DNA of 64,000 nt. Source: Heloderma charlesbogerti. Taxonomy: Eukaryota > Chordata > Lepidosauria > Squamata > Helodermatidae. A model generated the notes under the pieces. The model did no database searches. It saw only the letters and a program-made list of their open reading frames with translations, and was not told the origin of the DNA. A program made the position numbers and the translations under genes. The stretch covers positions 62,001-126,000 of the forward strand of contig JANEZZ010001953.1 of the NCBI GenBank assembly GCA_026122225.1, read 5' to 3'. Below are positions 36,401 to 48,400 of the stretch, one piece after another; position 1 is the first letter of the stretch, and each line of letters opens with the position of its first letter.

Positions 36401-39400
36401 CCACCTCACAGGGTTGTTGTTGTGAGGATACAACGGAGAGGAGGAGGATAATGTAAGCCGCCTTGGGTTCCTTGCAAGAGGAAAAAAGGCGGGATATAAA
36501 TGCAATAATAAAATAAAAATAAATAAATGTGTCTGTTGGTGAAAAGAAAATCCAATGCTGTAAAGAGCAATATTGTTTAGGAACCTGGAATGTAAGGTCA
36601 ATGAATCAAGGTAAGCTGGAGGTGGTCAAACATGAGATGGCAAGATTGAACATCGACATCTTGGGAATCAGTGAACTAAAATGGACAAGCATCGGTTAAT
36701 TTAATTCAGGTGACCATTATATCTACTACTGTGGGCGAGAATCTCTTAGAAGAAATGGAGTAGCACTCATAGTCAATAAAAGGGTGGGAAAAGCAGTACT
36801 GGGGTACTATCTCAAAAACGATAGAATGATCTCAGGACGAATCCAAGGCAAACCATTCAACATCACAGTAATTCAAGTCTATGCCCCAACCACTGAGGCC
36901 GAAGAAGCTGAGGTTGATCGGTTCTGTGAAGACCTACAACACCTTCTAGAACTAACACCAAAAAAAGATGTCCTTTTCATCATAGGGGATTGGAATGCCA
37001 AAGTAGGAAGTCAAGAAATCACCGGGATAACAGGCAAGCATGGCCTTGGTGTACAAAATGAAGCAGGACAAAGGCTAATAGAGTTTTGCCAAGAGAAGAC
37101 GCTGATCATAGCAAACACTCTTTTCCAACAGCACAAGAGGCGACTCTACACATGGACATTACCAGATGGTCAATATCGAAATCAGATTGGTTATGTCCTT
37201 TGCAGCCAAAGATGGAGAAGCTCTATACAGTCAGTAAAAACAAGACCTGGACCTGACTGTGGCTCAGATCATGAGCTTCTTGTTGCAAAATTTCGGCTTC
37301 AATTGAAGAACGTAGGGAAAAACCACTAAACCATTCAGGTATGACCTAAATCATATCCCTTATGAATATACAGTGGAGGTGAGGAATAGATTTAAGGGAT
37401 TAGACCTGACAGACAGAGTGCCTGAGGAACTATGGATGGAGGTCCATAACATTGTTCAGGAGGTGGCAACTAAATCCATCCCAAATTAAAAAAAAATGCA
37501 AGAAAGCAAAGTGGCTGTCTGATATGGCTTTACGAGTAGCTGAGGAAAGAAGGGAAGCGAAAAGCAAGGGAGAAAGGGGAAGATATATCCAACTGAATGC
37601 AGAGTTCCAGAGAATAGCAAGGAGAGACAAGAAGGCCTTCTTAAATGAACAATGCAAAGAAATCGAGGAAAACAACAGAATGGGAAAGACTAGAGATCTC
37701 TTCAAGAAAATCGGAGATCTCAAGGGAACGTTTTGTGCAAAGACGGGCATGATAAAGGACAAAGAAGGCAGGGACCTAACAGAAGCAGATGAGATTAAGA
37801 AGAGGTGGAAAGAATACACAGAAGAACCATACAGGAAAGATCTTAATGTCCCTGATAGCCATGATAGTGCGGTCATTGAACTTGAGCCCGACATCCTAGA
37901 GAGTGAAGTCAAGTAGGCCTTAGGAAGCATTACTAACAACAAAGCTAGCGGAGATGACAATATTCCAGCTGAGCTATTTAAAATCCTAAAGGATGATGCT
38001 GTTAAAGAGCTGAACTCAATATGCCAACAAATTTGGAACACTCAACAGTGGCCACAAGACTGGAAAAGGTCAGTTTACATTCCAATTCCAAAGAAGGGCA
38101 ATGCCAAAGAGTGTTCAAACTACCGTACAATTGCGCTCATTTCACATGACAGCAAGGTGATGCTCAAAATTCTACAAGCTAGGCTTCAGCAGTATGTGAA
38201 CCGAGAACTACCGGAAGTACAAGCTGGGTTTCGAAGAGGCAGAGGAACTAGAGATCAAATCGCCAACATTCGCTGGATCATGGAGAAAGCAAGAGAATTC
38301 CAGAAAAACGTCTATTTCTGCTTCATTGACTACGCTAAAGCCTTTGATTGTGTGGATCACAACAAACTGTGGCAAATTCTTAAAGAGATGGGAGTACCAG
38401 ACCACCTTACCTGTCTCCTGAGAAACCTGTATGAGCGTCAAGAAGCAACAGTAAGAACCAGACATGGAACAACTGATTGGTTCAAAATTGGGAAAGGAGT
38501 ACGACAAGGTTGCATATTGTTGCCCTGCTTATTTAACTTATATGCAAAGTACATCATGAGAAATGTAAGGTTGGATGAATCACAGGTCGGAATTAAGATT
38601 GCCGGGAGAATTATCAACAACCTTAGATACGCAGATGATACCACCCTAATGGCAGAAAGCGAAGAGGATATAAAGAGCCTCTTGTTGAGGGTGAAAGAGG
38701 AGAGTGCAAAAGCTGGTTTGAAACTCAACATTAAAAAAACTAAGATCATGGCATCTGGCCCCATCACTTCCTGGCATATAGAAGGGGAAGAAATGGAAGC
38801 AGTGACAGATTTTATTTTCTTGGGCTCCAAGATCATTGCAGACGGTGACTGTAGCCATGAAATTAAAAGACGCTTGCTCCTTGGGAGGAAAGCTATGGCA
38901 AACCTAGACAGCATAGTAAGAAGCAGAGACATCATCTTGCCGACAAAGATCCGTATAATCAAAGCAATGGTTTTCCCAGTAGCAATGTATGGCTGTGAGA
39001 GCTGGACTATAAGGAATGCTGAGCGCTGAAGAATGGATGCTTTCGAACTGTGGTGCTGGAGAAGACTGAGAAGAGTCCCCTGGACTGCAAGGAGGTCAAA
39101 TCAGTCAATCCTAAAGGAAATCAACCCTGACTGCTCATTGGAAGGACAAATACTGAAACTGAAGCTCAAATACTTTGGCCACCTAATGCGAAGAGAAAAG
39201 TCACTGGAAAAGACCCTGATGTTGGGAAAGATTGAAGGCAAAAGGAGAAGGGGACAGTAGAGGATGAGATGGCTAGATAGCATCACTGATGCAATGAATA
39301 TGAACTTGAGCATGCTCCGGGAGAGAGTGGAGGACAGGAAGGCCTGGCATGCTATGGTCCATGGGGTCACGAAGAGTCGGACACAACTTAACGACTGAAC

Positions 39401-42400
39401 AACATTAGGGCTTCTCTACTGATCAAATACTTTTATAAAATAACACGGTTTAACTAATTGATTATAGGCATCAGCTGGTAAACATCTGAAATGTCACACT
39501 AATGCATTGTCATCTGCAAGGCTGTCTTCTTTGTAACTTTTATTATCATTATATAAAAACCCAATATGCTGATTTACTGAGATGCTCTAAGAAATTATAT
39601 GTTTTCATCTTCTTGCATCTAATGAAGCAGACTCTTGCTTATGTGCACTTCAGCCGTGGAGGGCTGTATGTTGTTTAGGCTGCAACAGAGACTAAGCCTG
39701 CCTTCACACTAAAGAAAACCCATGCAGTCCTCCGTTCTGGAGCCTTTCCGCGTTTACCGCGAGCTCCCAGACAGCAACCACGTGATTGCTGAGAGGGGAA
39801 GCTTTAATATTCAAGGTTCCATAGAATTCAATGAAACAGCACCATGTAGTGGCTGTTTTCATCATGTAACATTCCAAGTTAAAAAGATAGTTCATTAGTT
39901 CCGGAACTTTTCACAATGGAATAACCAGGAAATACCTCTGGATGTGCCCTGGAGGTTGCTGACATCATGAAGAGGACCTGCAAACTTCTGTGACTGAGCA
40001 ATCTCAATAGCAGGATAAAAGCTATGTGTGAAGGAACCCTAAAACAGGTACCCTTTTGGAATTTTTATCTTGATTCAGTACACAAAGGACTACATGCATC
40101 TGAGTTGAATATACATGGAGGGCATTATCTAATGGTATCATTCCACAGACTCAAAGAGCACTAGTGAAACTCCACCAGTTTCTTTCCATTGCGCAAGTGT
40201 GAATTATGCTTATGCAAGCAGTTGTGCAAGTGTAATGTGCAACGGCACTTGTGCAAATGTAACTGTAGTGGATTCTTGTCTTGACCATAGTTTGGAAGCT
40301 ACTTTTGGCTAGTGCAACGTCATTTGCACTAGGGGAATGACATAGTTGGATATTGCCCAAAGTACTGATGAATGCACATCAGGAAGCCACTTTTCAGAGG
40401 AAATGTTATCAAAGAAATTGCACTTTGGGTTTGTAGAAGTAGTTAAACACAGGTGTGAACTTCAACGGGCTTTGCTCAGGGACCAAATGCCCACAATTTT
40501 AACTACACTGGACATCAAACTATCGCCTCTGAATGGATCATATGGTGGAACCAAAAATTCTGAAAATACACCTTTCTGTATTTATTTTTGAATGTATTCA
40601 AAATACATTCTGCAAGTATACCTTTCGCTACTGACTAACCTCACCAAGCACCCATATACCTAGAATTAGGTCGCAGTACTTCTGTGCCAGCTCCCAGGCA
40701 GGGATGGGCCTCAGCACTTCTCTTTCTGGAAGTTAACCAATAGTCCCGCTACAATAGTCCCCTCACCCATTAAAGCTCTCCAACCAGTTTATACACCATC
40801 TTCTAAACCCTTTAGAATGTGGCACCCTGAGTTAGCCACTAGTCAGTCAATGCTCTTTTCCCCAATGGCCAGAGACCACCACCATCCATTCTTCCCCCGA
40901 CCCCAACTTTAAATGCTCACACACTGCAAGTTCCACTCTTTCCTCTAAAAGACCAATACATTCCATTCCACTATACTATACAGGCTGGTAATTTTGAGGG
41001 ATTTAGGGTGGAGGCAGCTCTGAAAACGATCCAATAATCTGCACAGTAGAATGCCACAGGCAGAAACTGGAGACTTCTACCCAGGCCTTCTGTTTGATAC
41101 TCCTGATATACAGCAACCATTGTCTTTGCAGCCTCCTTAAAATAATGCACAGCATCGCACAGTCATATCTCATGCTCTATTGATGCCTGAGACATTTGCC
41201 AAGTCTTTGATAAGATTTAGAAAGCACAGGAAAACAGGAAGAGGCCGCTTTTCATGTGAGATCATGATTAAAATCAAGAACCAAAACTAAATATAATTTG
41301 TCAACACATCTGTACTTGCACAAGAAATGAATTCATCATCTGGGTTACATTTTCTCCTTTAAAGAGGGTATATTCAGTTTCGACCAAGGGATTACTCTAT
41401 TGCTGGGCAGTAATCATAAATGAAATGTGCTTTTACAAAAACAAAAACAACAAAAAAGTAGAATTAGTACAAAGAGACTAACGTCAGTGTAATGACTCTT
41501 CCTACTGAAAGACAGAAAAATGTACCTGAGGCTCCTGGATACGCCCCACTGAAATTAACAGAAAATTAGTGGAGGTGCTGATGAAGGTCTCCAAAACCTG
41601 GGCTCAGAAATGAACTTTGGGGCACCAGAAACCCTGCCGCAGAAGGGCAGCCAAGTTTTGCAAGCCATAGCCTTTTTGCAGAGGACTGTGCAGTAGCCCT
41701 TGGGAAACTACATCACCCATAGTTCCCCATACCCCCATCACACTGTTAGCCAGCACACCAGAAGGACAAAGAGAAGGGGGGGACCCCCTCTCTTCCCCAT
41801 GCTGTTTCACAGCTGCGTCCAATGAAGACCTCTCTCATGAAGGCTCCTCCCCCCTCAACAGTTACCACCACCAGCCATTCCAGCAGGCTGTACAGGGATA
41901 TGACAGGGAGAGTAGGGCCGTTCCGCCAGCCCTGCAGAAAGTCCTCCCTCGTGAAGGCTCCTCCTCCTCCTTCAGCTGTCAGCACCAGCAGCCATTGCAG
42001 CAGGCTATGCTGAGGGAAATGAGAAGGGGAAGCAGGGCCGTTCCACCAGCCCTGCTGGAAGAGTTAATCCCCCTCCCCTTCCCCTTCCCTTGTGTGTTGT
42101 GCCTTTTTAGAGTGTAAGCCTGTGGGCAGGAACTATCTTATTTAATTAATTACATGTAAGCCATTCTGGGAGCCTTTTTGGCTGAAGAGTGGCATAAAAA
42201 TATTTCTAAATAAAGACCTCTGAGTGAAGGGAGGGAGTGTGTTTGGGAGTGGGGGGCTTTCAGTGTGGTGGGAGGAGAAACATCTTTTCTAGCCCTTGAC
42301 TTGGATCAAGAAATATTTCAATTTTTTTCTGGGGGGCCAAACCAAAGAAAGCTTCAGAGAGCTCACCCATCTCTATGTTTTAGTTATCTATGTAATTATA

Positions 42401-45400
42401 CCCTGTTTAAATTAGCCCCATTATGCTCTTTAATCGGCTTCTAATAACAACAAAATCACTAATACAACAAAAACTATACACATATACATATAATGAAATG
42501 CATATACCAATTTAAATTGCCAGATTAATGCCAAAAACGGCTGTTGCATGACCACTAAACAAAGCCATATTACACAATTGTTTTCAGCATGCATCAGTTT
42601 GTATTACCGAGGCCTGACATGATCCACTGTATTAAGCTAACAAGCCCCAGGTGTCAGAACAGCTTACGGTAAGGGAGGGAGGAAGCAAAAGGTTACAAAT
42701 AACTAAACAGATGCTGTCCCCAGGTGAATTTTTTTCCCTACAAGATATTGGAAGTCAACTGGCTGGGCGATGCCAAAGCTTAATGAGGCCCTGGCTTGCT
42801 TCTTTGATGTGATTATTTGGTATTATTTGGTTTTTATGTGAGTTGAGCAGCAGGCCAGAAAAGGGGTGTTTATTTCCTGCCTTATATTAGGGTTGCATTA
42901 TGTGAAACACAGCCATGAAGAGATCATCTGTCTTAGAAAGGATACAGAGAGTGTGCTTGATAAAGTGCGCATTTATTTGTTTATTTACACTGAATAGCTT
43001 CCAGTATGGAGGAAGCTTTGTTTAGAGGAAAATAGCCCTTATGGCTACTACAATATGGTTGAGGATATAAAATGTTCTGGAATCTCAAAAGCCGGAGACA
43101 TAGCTGAGTAAGATATCAAATTATTGTGATACAGCTTTAGTGTCCTTTTCGTCCTATGACTATCAAGACTAAATTATGCAAAATAAGGGAAAATATGCCA
43201 ATTTGTTTGATTGCACAGTTTATTCAGGTCGCAGAATTGGATTTTCTTGGCACAGACTTTGGACAGCCTGAGTGAATTAGATTTTTTTTAAAGCACAGTA
43301 TACACAAACATGCTTTGAAGGCACATCCAAAGAGTATCATCCCACACAACTGGTTGGTAATCATAGAATCACAGAATAGTAGGGTTGGAAGGGGCCTACA
43401 AGACCACCAAGTCCAACCCCCTGCTCAATGCAGGAATCCAAGTCACATCATCCCCGACAGATGGCTGTCCAGCCTCGTCTTGAATGCCTCCAGTGTGGGA
43501 GAGCCCACCACCTCCCTAGGTAATTGGTTCCATTGTCATATTGCTCTAACAGTCAGAAAGTTTTTCCTGAAGTTCAGCCAGAATCTGGCTTCCTGTAACT
43601 TGAGCCCTTTATTCCGTGTCCTGCATTCTGGGATGATTGAGAAGAGATCCTGGCCTTCCTCTCTGTGACAACCTTTCAAGTACTTGAAGAGCGCTATCCT
43701 ATCTCCCCTCAGTGTTCTCTTCTCAAGCCTAAACATGCCCAGTTCTTTCAGTCTCTCCTCGTAGGGCTTTGTTTCCAGTCCCCTGATCATCTTCGTTGCC
43801 CTCCTCTGAACTCTCTCCAGTTTGTCTGCATCCTTCTTAAAGTGTGGTACCCAGAACTGGACACAGTACTCCAGATGAGGCCTAACCAGTGCTGAGTAGA
43901 GGGGGAACTAGTATTTCATGTGATTTGGAAGCTATGCTTCTATTAATGCAGCCCAAAATAGCATTGGCCTTTTTTGTTGCCTCATCACATTGTTGGCTCA
44001 TATTCAGATTGTGATCCACAACAGTTCCAAGATCCTTCTTGCTTGTAGTATTGTTGAGCCAAGTATCCCCCATCTTGTAACGGTGCATTTGGTTTCTTTT
44101 TCCTAGGTGCAGAACTTGGCATTGATCCCTATTAAATGTCATTCTGTTGTTTTCTGCCCAGCACTCCAGCCTATCAAGATCACTTTGAATTTTGTTTCTG
44201 TCTTCCAAGGTATTAGCTATGCTGCCCAATTTTGTGTCATCTGCAAATCTGATCAGCATTCCCTGCACCTCCTTCTCCAAGTCATTAATAAAAATGTTGA
44301 TGAGCACTGGGCCCAGGACTGAGCCCTGCGGTACCCCGCTTGTTACCTCTCCCCAGTGTGAAACCATCCCATTGATAAGCACTCTTTGAGTCTGATTCTG
44401 TAGCCAACTGTGGATCCACCTGATAGCTGTCTCATCTAGCCCACTTTGAGCTAGGGATGTACGAATCCCTTACCTTGCTCCGCTCAGGGGATCTGCTGTG
44501 GGGGGGGAGGCGATCCCTCCCTCCCGCCGGAATCCTGCCTGACCGGCTCCGCTCCACAGGCAAGGCCGTGGAGCCACCGGCCAGGGCCGGCTGCAGCCAG
44601 AATTCTGGCTGCTGCCAGGCTGCGACCGCAAATGGTGGCTGCTACGCCGGCCACTATTTGCATCCTTGCCAAGCTGTGATAGGCTACATAAATATCTACG
44701 TAGCCTATCACGACAAAAGGCAGGGACACAAATGGCGGCCACTATGCCATTTGCATCCCTGCCTTTTGCCATGATAGGCTACGTTGATACTTATGTAGCC
44801 TATCACAGCTTGGCAGGGATGCAAATGGCGGCTGGCATAGCGGCTGCCATTTGCGGCCGCAGCCCGGCAGCGGCCAGAAGGCGAGCTGCCACCGCTGGAG
44901 CTGCCACCGCCTCCAGGTAGGCTCCATCCCGGGGGGATTCCGCGGGGTGGTGGTGGGGATCGCCCCGTTCCGCCACGGACTCGGGGGGGCTGGATTCTAA
45001 AGAATCCAGCCTCACTGGAGTCTATGGTGGAATTCTCCAACATCCCTACTTTGAGGTAGTTTGCTCATCAGGATATAATGGGGCACTTTGTCGAAAGCTT
45101 TGCTGAAGTTGAGATATATATGTCAACAGCATTCCCACAGTCCACAAGGGAGGTTACCTGATCAAAAAATGAGGTCAGATTCGTCTGGCAGGATTTGTTC
45201 TTGACAAATCCATGTTGGCTTCGAGTAATCACTGCATTGTTTTCAAGGTGCTTACAGACTGATCACTTCATAATCTGCTCCAGAATTTTCTATTAAGAGT
45301 TTTAAGGGTTCAAGTTCATTCTGTTTGTTTCCCATACTCTGGGCATTAGTATATAGACATCAAATACCTTATGCTTTATAGGCTGGCTTTCTTCTTACAT

Positions 45401-48400
45401 GTTTCTGAAGACTATTATTGGGAGCGATTAGAGCTGTCGTTGTGTCTGTGGTGCATGACCTTTCGTCCATTGTTACCCCCAACTTTACGTCCCCCTCCCC
45501 TGTAGGATGCAGTTTAAAGCCCTCCTGATGAAGTTCTTCATGCTGTGGCCAAACACATTCTTTCCAGCCCTTGTAAGGTGCAACCCGTCCTTTGCCAACA
45601 GTCCATCCTCTAGGAAGTATAGCCTGTGGTCCCAGAATCCAAATCTCTCGCGCCGGCACCACCTTCGCAGCCAGTCATTCACCCAGAGTATTTTTCTGTC
45701 CCTTTCTGACCCTCTTCTAACTACAGGAAGGATGGATGAGAAAACTATCTGGGCCCCAAAGTTCTTGAGTTTCCCTCCCAAAGCTTCAAAGTCTGATGTG
45801 ATTTCTTCGTAGCTCTGCTTGGCGGTATCATTTGTTCCCATATGGATACCTGTCAGTGGGCTTTATGAGTGCAGGCAACCCTTCAGTCATGTCTCTAATC
45901 CGTCCTCCTGGGAGACAGAATACCTGGCGAGTCTATGGGTCTTCGTGACATACTTGGGTTTCAATCCCATGCAGCAAGGAGTCTCCCGCTATTACTACTC
46001 ATCTTGTTGTAGGCCTTGATTTCATTGCCTCTGCTTGACTGACCTTCAGCCTCTTGCACGCTCTCATACAGGGCCCCCTGTAATTCTTCCTCTGCAAGCT
46101 GTCTTCCAGTCTCATCCTCAAGTACCTGGAAATGGTTACATAGTTCCACAGCTTCCATTAGGTACAGAGTGGCTTCTAGTTCTTCTGCTCCTGTCACCTT
46201 TTTCCAAGGAGTATCCTCTACTTCATTTTTCCTCGCCTCAGCATTTTCCTCTTCTGCCTCAGCTTGCTGTTGCTCTTTAAGCTTCTGTTCTTCACTTTGC
46301 TGCTGTAGTTCCATCGTTCTGTCTAAGAACTCTTCATCATGGACACGCACCACTCCAGTCCTCTTACCTTTTCTTCCAACAGCGTGATCAACTTGCACTT
46401 GTTGCACGTGTAGGCCATGTTGATCTCAGGCAAGAAAACAAACATTGCACACACCTTGCAGATCACCACCACTGGAGAGTCTTGTCCTTCCACTGTCTCT
46501 ATTCCCTTTGTGTTTCTAGCTTTCTGATGGTACTGGGATAGCCTGTGCTTTGTCCTCTGTTCACTGGAGGTTAACAACAGAGTCCCACTAGTATGGAAGT
46601 GTGTGTTACAAGAAAAAATAATTTTAAAAAATGTTAGGGGCTTCTCCCTTGACCTCCCCTGGCAAACTCCTGTTTGCTCTCCCTGTTTGGTCACTCTCTG
46701 GGAGCTTGCTTGCTTCTACAGCCCCTAGACCAGCTGGAGCAGCTTCCTCTGCTCTGCTCAGCTAGGAGGCGGGAAACAGACTGAAACTCCCCGCCCACAC
46801 AGCTGCTGGGAGTACTCAGGCCATGCCCCTTCAATGCAATTGGAGCTCTCAGGAGCACATGGTGAGCACACGGTGACTCAGAATGGAGAGGACAAGATGA
46901 AGAGAAAGAGGCAATTAGCATTTGATCCTGAAGTTGTACTTGTGTATCTTTTGAGAATGGAAGGCAGGGAGAAGAACTCACCCAGCAACATCAAAACCCA
47001 CACCCACTCCTGCTTGTAGGGACACCTGCACACTGCCTAAACCATGTTTGTCTGCTCCCTGACCCAAGTATCCAATATCAGAAAGATGAATCACCCTTAA
47101 GAAAACACCATTACAGTAATTCTTTCATACGGCCCAAATTGGTCTCAGATTAGTTCAAAACTAGCCTATTTCCATGATGGATGTTCACCGCACACATGGT
47201 ATCCTTTGACACAATGGTTGTTAAGCTGAGGAAGTGCAGAAATATTTTATACCATCCATATCCTTGCTGGTGAATACCCACTGAATAAGCTGGCATGGAA
47301 TATTTGCCTTTTTGGGTTGATAAAGCAGCCAATCATTCCTCTGGATATATAATTCTTCTCCGGTGACTAACCTTTTGGGCATGAGTGGAAGAAAAATTAT
47401 ATTTCAGTAAATGTTGCTTGTCTTGCAATGGACTTGTCCTTTTCCAGGTAAAACAGATGCTCCCTGCATCAAGCAGGAACTGGGCCAGAACTGGAACACC
47501 TATCAGCAATTTATCTTGGAAACACGGAGAGCTAACCAAGCACAACTTAACGAAATTAAGAAACTGAACCTGGGATCTTCTCTGTCTCCAGCAGGTCAGT
47601 TGAATAAAGTCAAATACACACAGTTGCTAGAACATTGATGGTATTTTGAACCCCCACAATCCCTTTTGTATTACCACTAAAAACCACGAAGTAAATATTC
47701 TAAAAGAAATAAAGAAAAATGTGTAAAACCCATAGTGACAAACAGAAGACATATAAGTTGTGCAAATTCTGTTTAGTTCTTGATATCTGATCTTTTAATA
47801 GATTTCATCGCCAGTACGGAAGCAAGTACTTACCAAGCAGATTACAAATACTGGCCCAAAGTCAACAGTGGATATTGTCGAGCAAATCGGAATTTCTCCA
47901 ACCTTATATTTCAAGATGGCTACTATAATGAGTGAGAGCTATTGCAGGGACTTTATGGTGGGAAGCACTGAAGGAGGCGAGGGCATAAGGATGATGTCAC
48001 AGAACAGTAAAATTTACGCTTACATGTCACATAAATGGCTTGGGATCAGTATAATTCAAGGACTCCTTAGCTCAAATTCATGATGTGTATCTACTAAATA
48101 ATTAACAAGAAGGTCAGAATTGATGACATACAGATTTGTACCAAACCAAGGGTGGTCCTGGTCACATGTGACAAAGGCTCCTTGACTTCTTTTGTTTACT
48201 AGATTTGCATCCTTCTTGTTGGGCTGCTTCCAGATGAGCATTTATTGTGAAATTCCCATGGCTAATGCCCTCACATTTTATGGGTGGCAGGGGGGGGTCC
48301 ACACGACATCATCATTCATTTGCACCCCTTCTGTGTTTTCCCAGCAATTCTCCCAACATTTTTCTTAACAAGAAAAATGCTGCAGAACTGCAGCACAATG

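Larger units (their letters stand above)
35927..39403 (+). mobile_element. BovB (RTE) LINE, near full-length, with 13-bp target-site duplication
   Basis: The element starts at the conserved 5' segment ('catggatcactgccttgttg') and ends with 'gaagagtcggacacaactta' plus 'acgactgaacaac'. It is flanked by perfect 13-bp duplications ATTAGGGCTTCTC (35914-35926 and 39404-39416). Without the nested SINE it is about 3.2 kb, the usual BovB size. Endonuclease and reverse transcriptase are readable with few defects, so it is young relative to most LINEs here. It lies in sense orientation in intron 5. A related tail ends the Sauria SINE at 3745-4074. Confidence 0.95.
43360..46890 (-). mobile_element. CR1 LINE, second long copy, deleted and interrupted
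   Basis: The 3' end is at 43360 ('atcatagaatcacagaatag'). It follows the CR1 at 9284-14290 through the 3' UTR and reverse transcriptase, is broken at 44452-45048 by a hAT-like MITE, then resumes. At about 45290 it jumps directly to ORF1-proximal sequence: the part matching 10630-12080 of the first copy (rest of the reverse transcriptase and endonuclease) is missing. ORF1 esterase and N-terminal parts follow (45369-46500), then one 5' UTR unit near 46700-46890. In intron 5. Confidence 0.88.

Noticed and set aside
47933..47935. TGA after exon 7 as the true end of the gene
   Set aside because: A GTGAGA donor overlaps it and a strong acceptor with matching phase follows at 50064. Kept only as a possible isoform.
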